The notes beneath the pieces were generated by a model. That model was not told the DNA's origin. It searched no databases and saw nothing but the letters and a program-made list of their open reading frames with translations. A DNA stretch of 64,000 nt, from contig NZDE01000019.1 in NCBI GenBank assembly GCA_002690045.1, positions 40,935-104,934 of the forward strand, given 5' to 3'. Shown piece by piece: positions 41,899 through 53,700 of this stretch (its first letter is position 1; every line of letters begins with the position of its first letter). The stretch comes from Alphaproteobacteria bacterium. Lineage in GTDB: Bacteria > Pseudomonadota > Alphaproteobacteria > Micavibrionales > Micavibrionaceae. The translations under genes and the position numbers were made by a program.

Positions 41899-44800
41899 AT
41901 GGTTGAACTAGCAAAAAAACAGCAAGAACTTCTTACACTAAGTGACGCAAGTAATATGCTTGCAGAGCTGACAACACTCGCGGATAAATCAAGCCCGACA
42001 AATAGTGATGTCAACAAAGCACAAAAAATACTCGAAGAAGAGCTTCTGCAGAATTTGACAATTGCTGTTCAACAATACCAGTTCCACAAATATTTAAGCG
42101 AAGCGCTTAAAAAGAACCACAATACCTTGATGGACCTCTCCATTCAAAATGCCGGTGAAATCACCGAAAAAGACCTTGCGCCATATATTAAAGAAGCAAC
42201 CAACAAAGTTTCCGTCAAAGTCGATACTGAAATGGCTTTGAAACTGTTCCTTGGTGACAACCTATCCTACACAGCATCGCGCGATGGTGACCCAATCGAA
42301 TTTCTTAACAGCCGTCTGAAACGTGAAGACGAACGTCACGCGCGTTATTTCGAGGGCAAGTCAAAGAAAGAGATTGAAGCCGAAAAATTAGACGATGTAA
42401 GCAGTGATTTTTACCGCTTCTACCTGTACCAATCAAAAGTAGAAGACAAGCCAGATGGCCTATTCTCACGTGACAAATCACAGCGTGAATTTATTGCCTT
42501 CATCAAAAAGCAAGCACATAGCTATGTTGACCGCGCGCGCGGCTATGCGGCGTTTTATCAAGATAAAACAGACAATCTTATTAAAGGCGCAGTTGTAAAA
42601 TACCAAGCGACGGGTGAAATCACGCAAGCTTTGGATAAAGTCGTTACAACAACACTTTCGCGTGAAGACGATAAAAACGCATTTCAGAAAAACCTATCAG
42701 CATATTACGAGGCATTGTCTAGCGATGAGGTAAAACAGCTTGTTGGGCAACAGCCGGCAAAAATCGGTTCAGCCGTGTTTACACAGCGCATGAAGAATAA
42801 ATATTCTTTTGTGATGAACGCATTACGCTTATCCCTTACAGATGCAAACCAAATTAACCTAAACGAAGAATCCGCAGTAGTCGGCACATTGCTATCAAAT
42901 GCATTGGGTAAAGAATATACCGTTGAACTGCTTAAAGACGCAATTGCATACAACCAAGAGGTCGGCAAGAAAATTAGCGTCATGCGCGAAGAAAGCCAAG
43001 CAAGCGTTAAACGTTACCAAGATTATATCACCATCATTCAAAATGACCCAAAATTCATCGTGAACGATGCTGCACACAGCAACACAAAAGCATTGATAAA
43101 CTATAACAGCGTTGTTGATCAACTTGATGCCATTGGCGGTTATTCTGTAGAAGCCATTACAAACTACCTAAATGGCGACGAACTTGCTGCATTAATTGCA
43201 CCAGTAAAACAAGACCTGTTCGCACAGCGCCGTGGCCACCACATCAATTTCTTGGCATCATTTATCAATACGATCCAGAATGCACGCTCACACAGCAAGA
43301 ATCCTGCAGTGATTAATGAAGCATTTGCCGTTGACCAGCTGGCACAAGCAACATCACCAGAATTTACAAAGAAATTGATTGATGACATTTGTAAAGCATC
43401 AAGTGACCCAGCACTAAAAAGCCGCTTGAAAGACCTAGCGCCTGTTCTTGATGAATATGAACCAGATGCCGCGTCAAATTACGCGAAATTGACCTTCTAC
43501 ACACAAGAAGCAAGCAACCGTAAACGCAGCGATGTAACACTGCAAATCGTACAGCAAGGCTTTGTCAAAGACATGGGCACAACATCACGTATGCGTGCCA
43601 TGAACCGTAAAGCATCTGCTGATAACGCAGAATCCACACCAATGAACGCTTTATATGCACAGGCGAAAATTGGTGAAACAGAACTTGCAAGCGTTTTATC
43701 AACGCTAACGGCTATCTCGGCCAACCAAAACGAAGCAAATTCATATTTTAAAACATTACTTGAGCTTGGTAAAAACGATGAAGCTTTCGTTAGCTTAACC
43801 AGAACATATATTGGTATTTTGGCCGATCATGATGAAGCAACATTGAAAAACCTTGCACAAACGCAAAAAACATTGGGTGCGAATTTTGATGCGGCCAATA
43901 TTGAATCTATCAATAATTTCTTGGCATCACCTGAATTAAATAATCTGCCAGAAGATGTGCAGAACCTTGCCATTAACGCAGATACAACTGGTCAGATCCT
44001 TATCGGCCTGATCCGTGATAATGGCGGTGACCTCGTCAACCATGCAAAATCTTTTGCACGTATCGGTGAGTTAATCAAAAACACCGATACAGTTCAAAGC
44101 GCCTATAAAATCGTCATTGAGAAAGTTAGCAATAATGAAGATGTGGCGAAATGCTACGCCGATTATGCCGCAATGCTTGCCGATGAAGACAGCGCAGATA
44201 AAATCGAGCTTTTTGCAAAACTACGCGAAGACTTCTACGCTAAATTAGAAGCTAAAGACGGCGCAGCATTACAAAGCTTGCTGAAGAAATTTACAGTTGA
44301 AACTTATGGCGAAACAGCCAAAGGCCGCCTGTTTACAACAGAAAGCCTAGCATCTGCGGGCCTAGCAATGCTTGCACAAGACAACCTTGATGTTGTTGGC
44401 GAAACAAAAGCCCTAAAAACATTGACAAATTTCAGCAACACAAATGACGTCTATGCGGCGATTATTGAACAAACACAAGACGAAGGCAAAGCCGCACGCT
44501 ATACAGACTATGTCAACATACTTGCTGACGAAGCGAGCGCAGAAAGTATCGAAGCCTATGCAAAACTTCGTGAAGACATCTATACCGCTATAGCTTCAAA
44601 AGATGCTGCAGTATTAACGAAAACAATCAGCAAATACAAGTCCAAGCCACTAAGCGATGCAATCACGGCAAATCTGTTCAATGCTGAAAACTTATCTGCT
44701 GCAGCAAATATTATGCTAACAAACAGCAAAGGTGATTACGCTGCAACAGCTGACGCTTTAGAAACACTAAACGGCTTTGACAGCACACAAAGCATCTATG

Positions 44801-47800
44801 AAAATGCGGTTTCTGCTGCCGGGAACGATAATGACGCATACCGTATGAACAAATTAGTTGCGATGATTAACCAAGGCCGTCACACAAACCTAGAACAATA
44901 TGCAGCGCTTGACCAAGACGTACAAACGCTTCTTGCGGAAAAAGACATTGAAGGTCTACGCACATTGTTGACATCTGACAAAGTTGCAGAAGAAAACATT
45001 TCTCCTGACGTTGTAAAAGATATCGTGTCACAGCCACTTACAAATGGCGAAACCATCCCTGCGCTTATCATGGCATATAAAGCAGATAATGCAGACGAAG
45101 TTGCAAAGAACTTAGAAGCTGTTTCTGGCTATCTATCTGATAATGAGCGCCTAGAAACATTACAGCAGCGCAATGCAGATACCGGCCTAAACGTATTTGA
45201 ATCGATGATGGCGGATAAAGACATATACGCACAAGCCGAAGCGGTCATTGCCTTCAATGCACTAATGGCAGATGATAACGACACACGTACAGCCCTGTTA
45301 CAAGATTACGTTGGCAAAATGCGTGAGCGCAACACCGAAAACGGCCTAGAGCGCGACACAAGTGAAGTTCAGCAATATCTTGCCATGGTAAACACAATTG
45401 CTCTAACAACAAGCAATGACGATTACGATAGTGAACAGAAAGCCGCACAAATTGAGAAAATCGGCGCTACATTAAATGCCATTAAAGCATTGGCAGAAAC
45501 AAATGATGCGGATGCATTCATCACCTTCTTGAAATCTGACACGTTTAACAATGGCATCGCGGATTATGATACATATAGCCCGAACCAATTGTTAAAAGTC
45601 TACCCAAGTGCAGACAACAACGCGATTGACATTTTATTTGCACAAACAAATGATGACCAAGCCAAAGAATTAGCGTTCTTCTCAAATATTGAGAACATTT
45701 TCAAAGGCAACCACATCACTGTAGATTTCTATGAATCTCTGGTCGCAAAACACCAAGACAACCCTGAAAAGCTTGCCCGTATCCAAGGTTATATTAGCGC
45801 CGCAATGGATGGTCAACTTTCAACACTAATCAATACGAAATCGCTGACAACAACGATTGAGTCGGCCTATACAAAGCCTAGCTTGAAAAAATTCAGAGCA
45901 ATCATCGAAAGTGACGAATTTAAAGCACTGGATGACACAAACCGCGCGGAAATTTTAAGTGCGAACATCGCTAAATCTGATAGCGCGCTACCATTGGCCG
46001 CAGAAATCATTACGCGCAGCACAAAGAACAGCGAAAAGCTTGCGGAAGCCGTTAAATTTATTGGCGAACAGTTTGAACAATCAGCAACAAGCGTAAACTT
46101 ATTCTCACAAGTCGCGGAATGCTTTGCTGATAATGCTGCCCTTCGCGCACAATTTAGTGAATATGCGAATTTGTACATCAATAATGAACTTGAAGCGATG
46201 GATAGCCTTGCAAAAGTGCAAAACACAATCGCCAAAGCCGTTAAAGATAACGACGTTGCGACGCTTGCTGGCCTAATCGAAGATGAAAGCCTAAAAGACC
46301 TTGGGTCCGCACGCCGCGAACAAATTCTTACATCTCCAATGATTGGCGAGAAAACATTGCTGACATTATTGGCCGATAATGCAGGCGGTGATTTTGATGC
46401 AGAAATCAAAGTTTTTGCAGACACCGCAAAAGCCATTGATGACCCAGAGCTATTTGATCGCCTTGTGAACACCACAATCGAAAGCACAAGCGATGAAGCA
46501 ACAGTTCTTCGTTACCGTTCATATATCGAACTTCTTAACGATAGTGACACAGAAGGCGCTGATGCAAAAGTTGCAACAGTGAAAGCCATTAACAGCCTTC
46601 TACAAAACCCGAAGAAAATTACTGTAGAAGCCATTGCTGAAGAAACAGATAATTTCGACGGCTTGACTATGCACCAAGCGTTTGAAACGCTTAATAAAGC
46701 GACCGCAGACGGTAAAACATTATTTGACCTTGCGATGGATAATGCGAAAACACCTGCCGCTCAAGCAGAAGCAATCATAGCGCTAAGCCAAGTTTTTGGG
46801 AGTGAGCAAGATTTCACGTCATCATTGACAAAAAATTATGTGGCGCGCCTAGATTTAGACGAAACCCCGTCTGCAAATCTAGAAAGTCGTTTAAAAGTTA
46901 TGGCCGAGATTTGTTATGATAGTGATTATAACGAAAAAGACCTAACAAATTTCGCCAAAACACTATCAGAATTTGATAAAGCGAAAGAAAAACAAAGCTT
47001 TATCGCGATGAGTAATATCCTAACCACAAGCGCCTATAAAGCACTACCATCATCAATTCGCGAACGTTTTGATGCGCCTTCAGGCTATGACAATATTTTC
47101 AAAGCCATGCTTTCTTTCGCCGAAAACAATCCAGTGCAAGAAGCTGAAATTGTTGCAGACATTATCAATAGCTGTGAAAATCAAGGTGATGCCTATGAGA
47201 AAATCTCTGAACTTATCGGCTTCAGTGACAATGACGCACAAATCAAACGCCTAAGCGGCTATCAAAAAGGCCTATATGCGAAATACGTGCGCGTTAACGG
47301 TGACGAAACCATTGATCCGGCACAGGTTTCCATACTAGAAAGCAATGACAGCTGGACCTATAGCTATACCATTACAGGCAAAGATGGCCAAACAAAGCGC
47401 GTAGATTCTAGCGATGCGCACAAAGTTATCTCAGCCGCCAATCTGGTACACGTTGCGCCAAGCACATATTTCGCGAATAACGAAATTGCTTATGCCAATT
47501 ATAACCACAAGAAGAAAGAAATTGAATTCTTCCACAACAGCCACACAGATACGCAGCCAAAGCTTGAGCTTTTGAAATCTAGCCACTCTGAGGCTTTGGA
47601 AAAATTAGACGCACTCATTAAAAGCGGCCAATTTGTATCTCTACCGATTAGTGGCAGCGACAGCGTAATCAACATGTCGCGTGTCGAAGCCGCAGCATAT
47701 GATTCATCAAAAAGCACATTGACTATCGAAATGCGCACAGGCAACCGTCTAATCAAAAAGGTTGACGATAGCGCCGCACGCAACATGCTTCGTTGCTTAC

Positions 47801-48855
47801 TTGATAGCGGTGAATATCTTGCCGATGATGACCGCCGCGTCTTTGTCCGTAAAGATACAATCCGTGCATTATCTTTCAACGCATCCAAAGAAACTTTGAG
47901 CGTTAAAGGCGATAACCGCAGCTTTGATCTGAAAAATATTCCTGCATCTCGTGGTGAAGCAATTCTGGACGGCGCACGCGCAAGTGACATGTTCATCGAA
48001 GATGATAAAGGCGCACAACTTGCCAAAGGTAAATTAGCCATGATTGGCTATGATGATGCAAAAGATCAGTTGCTTCTTGCACTTTCTAAGGATGAGAAAT
48101 ACACCAGAACTGTTGCGTCCGCGAATACTGCGCAAAATACAATTTCAAAATTTGTTGCAACCAACAACTTCATCTGGCGTGATGCTTATTCAGCGAATAA
48201 CATCGCCCGCGTTGAATCTGTTGAAATCGACATGGCGTTGAACACATATGCGCTGACCTTAACATCTGGCGCAACATTAACCGCCGAAGGTGTTGACCGC
48301 AGCAATTTACAAACATATGCGGATATTTTGGACAAAAACCCGAATATCACCAAGACATCATCAGGTGAATATGAAGTAGCTGTACAGAGCAATGTTAAGC
48401 CATTGATCATCGCGAAATCATCACTAACCACACAATTTAATGCGGCCGCTGTTGTCAGTGACCTTGTTAACCAAGTTGGTGCAGAGCGCGTACAGTCCGC
48501 CATTAACGCTTCAGCCGCATGGTTAGATGCAATGCACGCAAAAGAGCTAGATCAAGATGACAATAAGAAAATGCAGGCTCTTGGCGCGTTACTTCTAAAC
48601 GCATACAGCCTACATACCGACATTCCAGAAAGTGTTATGGTGTCTGTTGCCAATGATCAACCAGAAAAACCACGCATTAAAGCATCAAACAAGTCTGCGC
48701 TAAGCATGCTGCAAGAAAGCTTCAACAACGCTGCAAATGGCGGCGGAGACGCTGGTAAAGTGCACAACATTACTACAGTAGCCAATGACCTTGGCCGCAA
48801 AAACCAAGTAATGCAGTATTACCAACAAGCATTAGATACGCTGGCGGTTAAATAA
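41899..48855 (+). CDS. Giant 2318-residue repeat protein of unknown function
   Basis: I recognise no family. The protein is acidic and lacks a signal peptide, membrane helix or enzyme motif. Residues 1 to about 1780 are predicted almost wholly helical. Within them units of about 114 residues recur: YADYAAMLADE near 751, YTDYVNILADE near 865, a weaker copy near 980, and weaker ones near 1413 and 1534. Each of the clearest copies continues with '(F/Y)AKLREDxY' and a helical tail. Residues about 1794-2150 are different: six tandem units of about 60 residues starting near 1794, 1855, 1910, 1971, 2030 and 2089. Each has an F/Y-V/I opening, a strand-like 'xTLxIEMxxG' hairpin and a short helix. A helical tail of about 170 residues ends the protein. 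It is monocistronic between two terminators. A scaffold, adhesion-type or effector role would be guesswork. Confidence 0.85.
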   Translation: MVELAKKQQELLTLSDASNMLAELTTLADKSSPTNSDVNKAQKILEEELLQNLTIAVQQYQFHKYLSEALKKNHNTLMDLSIQNAGEITEKDLAPYIKEATNKVSVKVDTEMALKLFLGDNLSYTASRDGDPIEFLNSRLKREDERHARYFEGKSKKEIEAEKLDDVSSDFYRFYLYQSKVEDKPDGLFSRDKSQREFIAFIKKQAHSYVDRARGYAAFYQDKTDNLIKGAVVKYQATGEITQALDKVVTTTLSREDDKNAFQKNLSAYYEALSSDEVKQLVGQQPAKIGSAVFTQRMKNKYSFVMNALRLSLTDANQINLNEESAVVGTLLSNALGKEYTVELLKDAIAYNQEVGKKISVMREESQASVKRYQDYITIIQNDPKFIVNDAAHSNTKALINYNSVVDQLDAIGGYSVEAITNYLNGDELAALIAPVKQDLFAQRRGHHINFLASFINTIQNARSHSKNPAVINEAFAVDQLAQATSPEFTKKLIDDICKASSDPALKSRLKDLAPVLDEYEPDAASNYAKLTFYTQEASNRKRSDVTLQIVQQGFVKDMGTTSRMRAMNRKASADNAESTPMNALYAQAKIGETELASVLSTLTAISANQNEANSYFKTLLELGKNDEAFVSLTRTYIGILADHDEATLKNLAQTQKTLGANFDAANIESINNFLASPELNNLPEDVQNLAINADTTGQILIGLIRDNGGDLVNHAKSFARIGELIKNTDTVQSAYKIVIEKVSNNEDVAKCYADYAAMLADEDSADKIELFAKLREDFYAKLEAKDGAALQSLLKKFTVETYGETAKGRLFTTESLASAGLAMLAQDNLDVVGETKALKTLTNFSNTNDVYAAIIEQTQDEGKAARYTDYVNILADEASAESIEAYAKLREDIYTAIASKDAAVLTKTISKYKSKPLSDAITANLFNAENLSAAANIMLTNSKGDYAATADALETLNGFDSTQSIYENAVSAAGNDNDAYRMNKLVAMINQGRHTNLEQYAALDQDVQTLLAEKDIEGLRTLLTSDKVAEENISPDVVKDIVSQPLTNGETIPALIMAYKADNADEVAKNLEAVSGYLSDNERLETLQQRNADTGLNVFESMMADKDIYAQAEAVIAFNALMADDNDTRTALLQDYVGKMRERNTENGLERDTSEVQQYLAMVNTIALTTSNDDYDSEQKAAQIEKIGATLNAIKALAETNDADAFITFLKSDTFNNGIADYDTYSPNQLLKVYPSADNNAIDILFAQTNDDQAKELAFFSNIENIFKGNHITVDFYESLVAKHQDNPEKLARIQGYISAAMDGQLSTLINTKSLTTTIESAYTKPSLKKFRAIIESDEFKALDDTNRAEILSANIAKSDSALPLAAEIITRSTKNSEKLAEAVKFIGEQFEQSATSVNLFSQVAECFADNAALRAQFSEYANLYINNELEAMDSLAKVQNTIAKAVKDNDVATLAGLIEDESLKDLGSARREQILTSPMIGEKTLLTLLADNAGGDFDAEIKVFADTAKAIDDPELFDRLVNTTIESTSDEATVLRYRSYIELLNDSDTEGADAKVATVKAINSLLQNPKKITVEAIAEETDNFDGLTMHQAFETLNKATADGKTLFDLAMDNAKTPAAQAEAIIALSQVFGSEQDFTSSLTKNYVARLDLDETPSANLESRLKVMAEICYDSDYNEKDLTNFAKTLSEFDKAKEKQSFIAMSNILTTSAYKALPSSIRERFDAPSGYDNIFKAMLSFAENNPVQEAEIVADIINSCENQGDAYEKISELIGFSDNDAQIKRLSGYQKGLYAKYVRVNGDETIDPAQVSILESNDSWTYSYTITGKDGQTKRVDSSDAHKVISAANLVHVAPSTYFANNEIAYANYNHKKKEIEFFHNSHTDTQPKLELLKSSHSEALEKLDALIKSGQFVSLPISGSDSVINMSRVEAAAYDSSKSTLTIEMRTGNRLIKKVDDSAARNMLRCLLDSGEYLADDDRRVFVRKDTIRALSFNASKETLSVKGDNRSFDLKNIPASRGEAILDGARASDMFIEDDKGAQLAKGKLAMIGYDDAKDQLLLALSKDEKYTRTVASANTAQNTISKFVATNNFIWRDAYSANNIARVESVEIDMALNTYALTLTSGATLTAEGVDRSNLQTYADILDKNPNITKTSSGEYEVAVQSNVKPLIIAKSSLTTQFNAAAVVSDLVNQVGAERVQSAINASAAWLDAMHAKELDQDDNKKMQALGALLLNAYSLHTDIPESVMVSVANDQPEKPRIKASNKSALSMLQESFNNAANGGGDAGKVHNITTVANDLGRKNQVMQYYQQALDTLAVK

Positions 48856-48944
48856 TTCGCCGTTGGCTATCGCCGCAGTTTTTAAGTTTCATACCTTTTG
48901 CCGTTAAGGTCTATTCAACGGCAACTATTACCGCCAAAACTCAC

Positions 48945-49003
48945 GGCTGCGTGTTTTAAGGACATAGACAATATGTGCCCTTAAACCCGCAGCCTCTTTT
49001 TTT
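48945..49003 (+). terminator. Strong intrinsic terminator after the giant gene
   Basis: GGCTGCG...TTTTAAGG pairs with CCTTAAA...CGCAGCC in a stem of more than 20 bases with small bulges, followed by a run of T (48995-49003, one C interrupting). It lies 90 bp after the stop codon and just before the convergent methyltransferase gene. A smaller hairpin (TGCCGTT / AACGGCA) precedes it at about 48900-48922. Confidence 0.85.
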
Positions 49004-49017
49004 CAAAGCAAGCTAAA

Positions 49018-50319
49018 TTACGGACGGATAAATGTGCCGATAACTTCCAAATGCGCGCTGTAAACAAATTGGTCGACAATTTGCAGTGTTTTAAGGACGT
49101 AGCCGCCATTAATCAATGTTTCCGCATCACGCGCGAAACTGCGCGGGTTACAAGACACGCCAACGACCAAGGGCACTTTAGACCCCGCCAATGTTGCGGC
49201 CTGTTCCTTTGCGCCAGCGCGCGGCGGGTCAAACACAACCGCACCATATACATTTAACTCATCCACCGTCAGTGGACGTTCAAACAAATTACGTTTATAG
49301 GCCTGAATACCCTTACCGCCCGCTGCGCGCGATACATTATCTATCGCCTCATCATCAAACTCATACGCATCAACCGCACCAATTGCCGCCATATGCCCCG
49401 CAAAACAGCCGCTTCCTGCAAATAAATCCGCCATGCGCGGCTTTTTCTTCTGCACAAATTTTTCAAGCGCCTGCATCACGCCTTGAACCAACGCCGTTTC
49501 GCCTTCTGCGCTTGGTTGAATAAAAGATTGCGGCGGCATATCTACTTCAAGCACGCCAAAGCGCTTTTTAAAAGGCTGCGGCGCAATCATCACCTGCGGC
49601 GTGTGGCGCTCTTTCTCGCGCCAACTGACGCGCGCTAAGCCTAATGCCTGCGCCATATCGGCAACCGCCTCCATGACAGCCAAATCCATCTCGCCGCGGC
49701 GGGATGCTAGCTCGCCTGTAATCACCACTTCACACAAATCATCACAAAGCTGCACAAATATATTCGCGCGGCGGCTATCACGTAGAAGGCGCTTTAAATA
49801 AGGCTTTAAGCCGTCCTTAATCTCGTTCAAACGTGGGTGCAGCACCAGGCATTCATTAATATCGACAATACTATGGGCACGCTGTTGGTTATACCCTAAA
49901 TACACTTTATCTTTCTGCGTCAATGCCACCCAATTGGCACGGCGGCGTGTATGCTCTGGTATAAGTACGGGCGGCAGCATTGTTTCAGGCACAACATCAC
50001 GCGCCGCAAGCGCCGACAATACGGTTTCTTGCGTCCAATCCTGATACACCGCAGGCGTAATATGCTGTAACTGGCATCCACCACATTCTTGATAATGCGG
50101 GCATGGCGCTTCTATACGATCCAGCGATGGCGTTACAATACCCCGAATATCGCCGCGCAAAATACCTTGCTTATTCTTATTTACGCGCGCATCGACAACA
50201 TCGCCCGCCGCGGCGCGTCCAACAAATACGGTTTCGCCATTACTTAGCCGTGCAATCCCATCCCCTTTAGGCCCAAGAGCTTCGATCTCTAGCCGCTCAA
50301 CACGTTTCTCTGTCATCAT
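49018..50319 (-). CDS. TRAM-domain class I RNA (uracil-C5) methyltransferase, RlmD/RumA-like
   Basis: The 433-residue protein starts with a TRAM RNA-binding domain ('VERLEIEALGPKGDGIARL'). It carries the 4Fe-4S cysteines of the RumA class in 'CPHYQECGGCQLQH' with a further Cys in 'INECLVLHP'. The SAM-binding motif is 'MADLFAGSGCFAGHMAA', followed by 'VVFDPPRAGA' and the catalytic nucleophile Cys in 'GVSCNPRSFARD'. It methylates a uridine of 23S rRNA or tRNA at C5; which target cannot be decided. The gene is divergent from the initiator tRNA gene. Confidence 0.92.
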   Translation of the reverse strand: MMTEKRVERLEIEALGPKGDGIARLSNGETVFVGRAAAGDVVDARVNKNKQGILRGDIRGIVTPSLDRIEAPCPHYQECGGCQLQHITPAVYQDWTQETVLSALAARDVVPETMLPPVLIPEHTRRRANWVALTQKDKVYLGYNQQRAHSIVDINECLVLHPRLNEIKDGLKPYLKRLLRDSRRANIFVQLCDDLCEVVITGELASRRGEMDLAVMEAVADMAQALGLARVSWREKERHTPQVMIAPQPFKKRFGVLEVDMPPQSFIQPSAEGETALVQGVMQALEKFVQKKKPRMADLFAGSGCFAGHMAAIGAVDAYEFDDEAIDNVSRAAGGKGIQAYKRNLFERPLTVDELNVYGAVVFDPPRAGAKEQAATLAGSKVPLVVGVSCNPRSFARDAETLINGGYVLKTLQIVDQFVYSAHLEVIGTFIRP

Positions 50320-50414
50320 ATATACCTTAACTTATGCTTGCCTTCTTAAGCGCTCAGCCTATCTCTATCATAGACATAAAATAAACGGAATATAAATAAA
50401 ATCAAATACAAGGC

Positions 50415-50443
50415 TTGACATGCAAAAGCCAATGGCGTACAAA
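50415..50443 (+). promoter_or_regulatory. Promoter of the initiator tRNA gene
   Basis: TTGACA (50415-50420) and TACAAA (50438-50443) are separated by exactly 17 bases, about 70 bp upstream of the mature tRNA 5' end. The start site would fall near 50450. Apart from this promoter, the gap from 50320 to 50514 holds nothing I can identify. Confidence 0.65.
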
Positions 50444-50514
50444 CCATGCACACGGCGCGTGGCTTATGTGTAATCATCCAGATCAACACAAAACCACAAC
50501 CCAAATTCACATGA

Positions 50515-50599
<85 letters not shown>

Positions 50600-50610
<11 letters not shown>

Positions 50611-50636
50611 GTATCGCGCTAGGCCTTTTGTTTTTC
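50600..50636 (+). terminator. Terminator of the initiator tRNA
   Basis: AAAGGCTTAGCG and CGCTAGGCCTTT form a 12-base stem (one G-U pair) with a five-base loop, followed by TTTTGTTTTT. The left arm is inside the attachment repeat, the right arm is not. Confidence 0.85.
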
Positions 50637-50638
50637 TC

Positions 50639-50658
50639 GGGGCTACCTTGGGGCTACC
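50639..50658 (+). promoter_or_regulatory. Integrase arm-site-like direct repeats, left end
   Basis: GGGGCTACC occurs at 50639 and again at 50650, 11 bases apart, directly after the left attachment repeat. Three more copies with the same 11-base phasing lie at the right end of the element. This placement fits arm-type binding sites of a tyrosine integrase. Confidence 0.65.
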
Positions 50659-50732
50659 GACACGACTTCATCACTGTTGATTTCTAGCAATTATTAATTG
50701 TAATTTTTAAACCTTAGTGTAAAGGTCTATGT

Positions 50733-53700
50733 ATGCGTTTTATTGAAAGTGGCCCCGACATTCCCGATGAATTATTATTTGCTTTAGATGAAGGCAATGT
50801 CGTGTTCTTCTGTGGTGCTGGCGTTTCTCGGGCCTTTGCGCAGTTGCCAGATTTTTCTCACTTAGCACAGCAGGCAATAGAAGAATTAGGAGCCACAGAC
50901 GACAGCAAAGCAAAAAAACTTTTTGCCAAGTATGACGAGTTAAATAAACATCCGGATAGTAGAGGTCTAATTTCTGCAGATCATATTTTTAGCGCATTAA
51001 TAAGAAGTTTTGACCGCCAGTCCATCAATCAATCTGTAGCAAAATTATTGCAACTACCTAGAAGCGTCGATTTAACAGCACACAAAATTATCTTAGATTT
51101 AGCAACCCTACAAAGCGGCCATACGAGATTGATAACAACAAACTTCGATCTTTTATTTGAGCAAGCCAGTCGTAAAAAAATTCATAGTGCCACCAGATCA
51201 AACCTGCCCCGCATACAATATACTGATAATGATTGGGGTATAGTTCACCTACATGGAAAAGTGACAAAAGATTATACTGATGCAGACTATGATGGATTTG
51301 TTTTATCTAGCGCAGAATTTGGCGATGCTTATCTAGCACAGGGATGGGCCAGAGAGTTTGTGAAAGAAGTCCTTAACAAGTTTACAGCCGTTTTCATCGG
51401 CTATTCTGCAGATGACCCCCCTATTAGATATCTACTAGAAGGATTACAAGAAGGCAATGACAAGAAAAACAACACCTATGCCTTCCAATGCTCAGATGAA
51501 GAAGCTATAGCGCAATGGGCAGAAAAAGGGGTAAAACCTATCATATTCGAGTTAGACAAAAATGGCACATACGCACCTCTATGGGATAGCCTTTCAGCTT
51601 GGGGAAAGAGAGCAAAGAACCCCGTTAAATGGAAATCAAAAATATTAACTAAAGCAAGCAAAGGCCCGACAAAAATGCTTCCTCATGAAAGAGGAATGGT
51701 AGCGCATTTAATAAGTTCACGAGCTGGCGCCAGAGCCTTTACACTACATACTCCACCCATGCCAGCTGAATGGCTATGCGTCTTTGACCACAGCATAAGG
51801 TTACAACAAGTACAACACAGCGACCGTTGGAATTACGAAGACAAATCAGTTATCAACCCATATCAACTATATGGTATCGATAAAGATCCTCCCCCATCTG
51901 ATAGAAACGAAGAATTTAGCACGAATATTAAAACTGAAGCATGGGATGCTTTCTCATTAACTCCACACGATACAGAAGATTTAATTGGAAAACACCTATC
52001 TCCCTTCCGCGATTATAGAGCATCAGAACCATCTCAGCTACCAAACAGACTCGCGTATTTAGCAAGCTGGATCGCAAAAGTATCAGATCAAAGAATTTGT
52101 CCTTGGTGGGCTGGTCAACAATCAGCGCTGCACCCAGCCATTATTGAAAATGTAAAACATAATACTCTGTACGGAAATATAAACTGCTCCGAACCAATAC
52201 AGTGGGCATGGAATACCATATTCGAAATGAGTCATTTTTATGGATACGAAGAGTATCAAGAGCACAGCTTAGAAAGTTTGATACAGAATCAAGGGTGGAA
52301 TGATTTTGTTATTCGAGAGTATAGTAGAGTATCTAAACCCCATTTAAAAAAAGATAATCTATACGCAAAATCTATCCCGAAAGATAACCGTAAAAAATTA
52401 ACCAAGTTTTCACTAATCAAGCCAGATGTCGCGTACCCTGAGGGAATATATTCAATATCAATTCCAGATGAGTACCTTGCGAAAACCATTAATAGATTTA
52501 GAGAAAACGTAGAATATGCAATCAATCTAGAACAAAGCTTTTCTGGATGGCTAAGAGATCTAGCTTCAATTGAAGCAGAGGAAAATGGAGACGGGACAAG
52601 CAATACTGTAAGACGTTACGGCCTATCAGGCTATGTTTTACACCTTACAGACTTATTTAAACAGCTCCTAAAGTTTTCGCCCGAAGCTGCTAGATCAGAG
52701 TTCAAAAAGTGGGGTACCGACAGCCCTATTTTTATACGCCTAAGAATCTGGGCATCAGGATTAGAAGGATTATTGAGCAGTGATGATTTCACAAACATCA
52801 TTTTATCATTAGATAGTGAAGACTTCTGGTCCTCAACAGGTAGTCGCGACCTTTTAATTTCACTAAAAAGAAAATGGCCTGAAATTGATACGGATAAACA
52901 AAAATTAATAGAGGAGAGAATTCTAACCCCCCCTAAAAAATATAAAAAAGAAAAACAAAAAGAGCACTCAAGAAGATCTGCTCATATGCAATTAAACAGA
53001 CTGCATTGGATGCAAAACAATGGATGCGACTTAAATATAGATCTATCCAAAGTCACAAAAGAGCTAAAGAAAAAGGCGCCCGAATGGAAAAACCAATATG
53101 CTAAGTCTGCAGTAGAGAGCATGGATATGCGCGTTGGTACCGTAAGAACAGATACTGATTGGACCATATTATCTGCATTACCTCTATCAGAAATTATTGA
53201 CAAAGCCAAAAGCAGCAAAAATAAAAATATAAGTGAATTTATCGAATACGCACCATTTGCAGGCCTATGCGACGATAAGCCACTGAGGGCTATATCAGCC
53301 TTGAAAATAGAGTTGAAAAAAGGCCGTTTTCACGCGAATCTATGGGAAACCCTTCTATCCAGAGAGACAAGGAAAGAAGACAAATATAGAACAAAACTTC
53401 TTATTGCGGGTCGCCTTACCCAAATCCCCAATAAAGATTTTAAAAACATAATTTTAGCAGCATCTAGATGGTATGAAGATCAAGGCCCAGAACTAAGAGC
53501 TAAAAACTCTGAAGTGTTTAATGTTTTATGGAATAAATTCATTGAGACCATTAAAAGGCATGAGACATCATCGAAATCAGCTTTAGTTAGACAGGAAAAC
53601 AAAGAGACCGACTGGACGGGTGAAGCAATAAATTCTCCATCAGGAAATCTAGCCGAACTCCATATGACCGACCCACAAAAAGACAATTTAGGTGGCGGGC

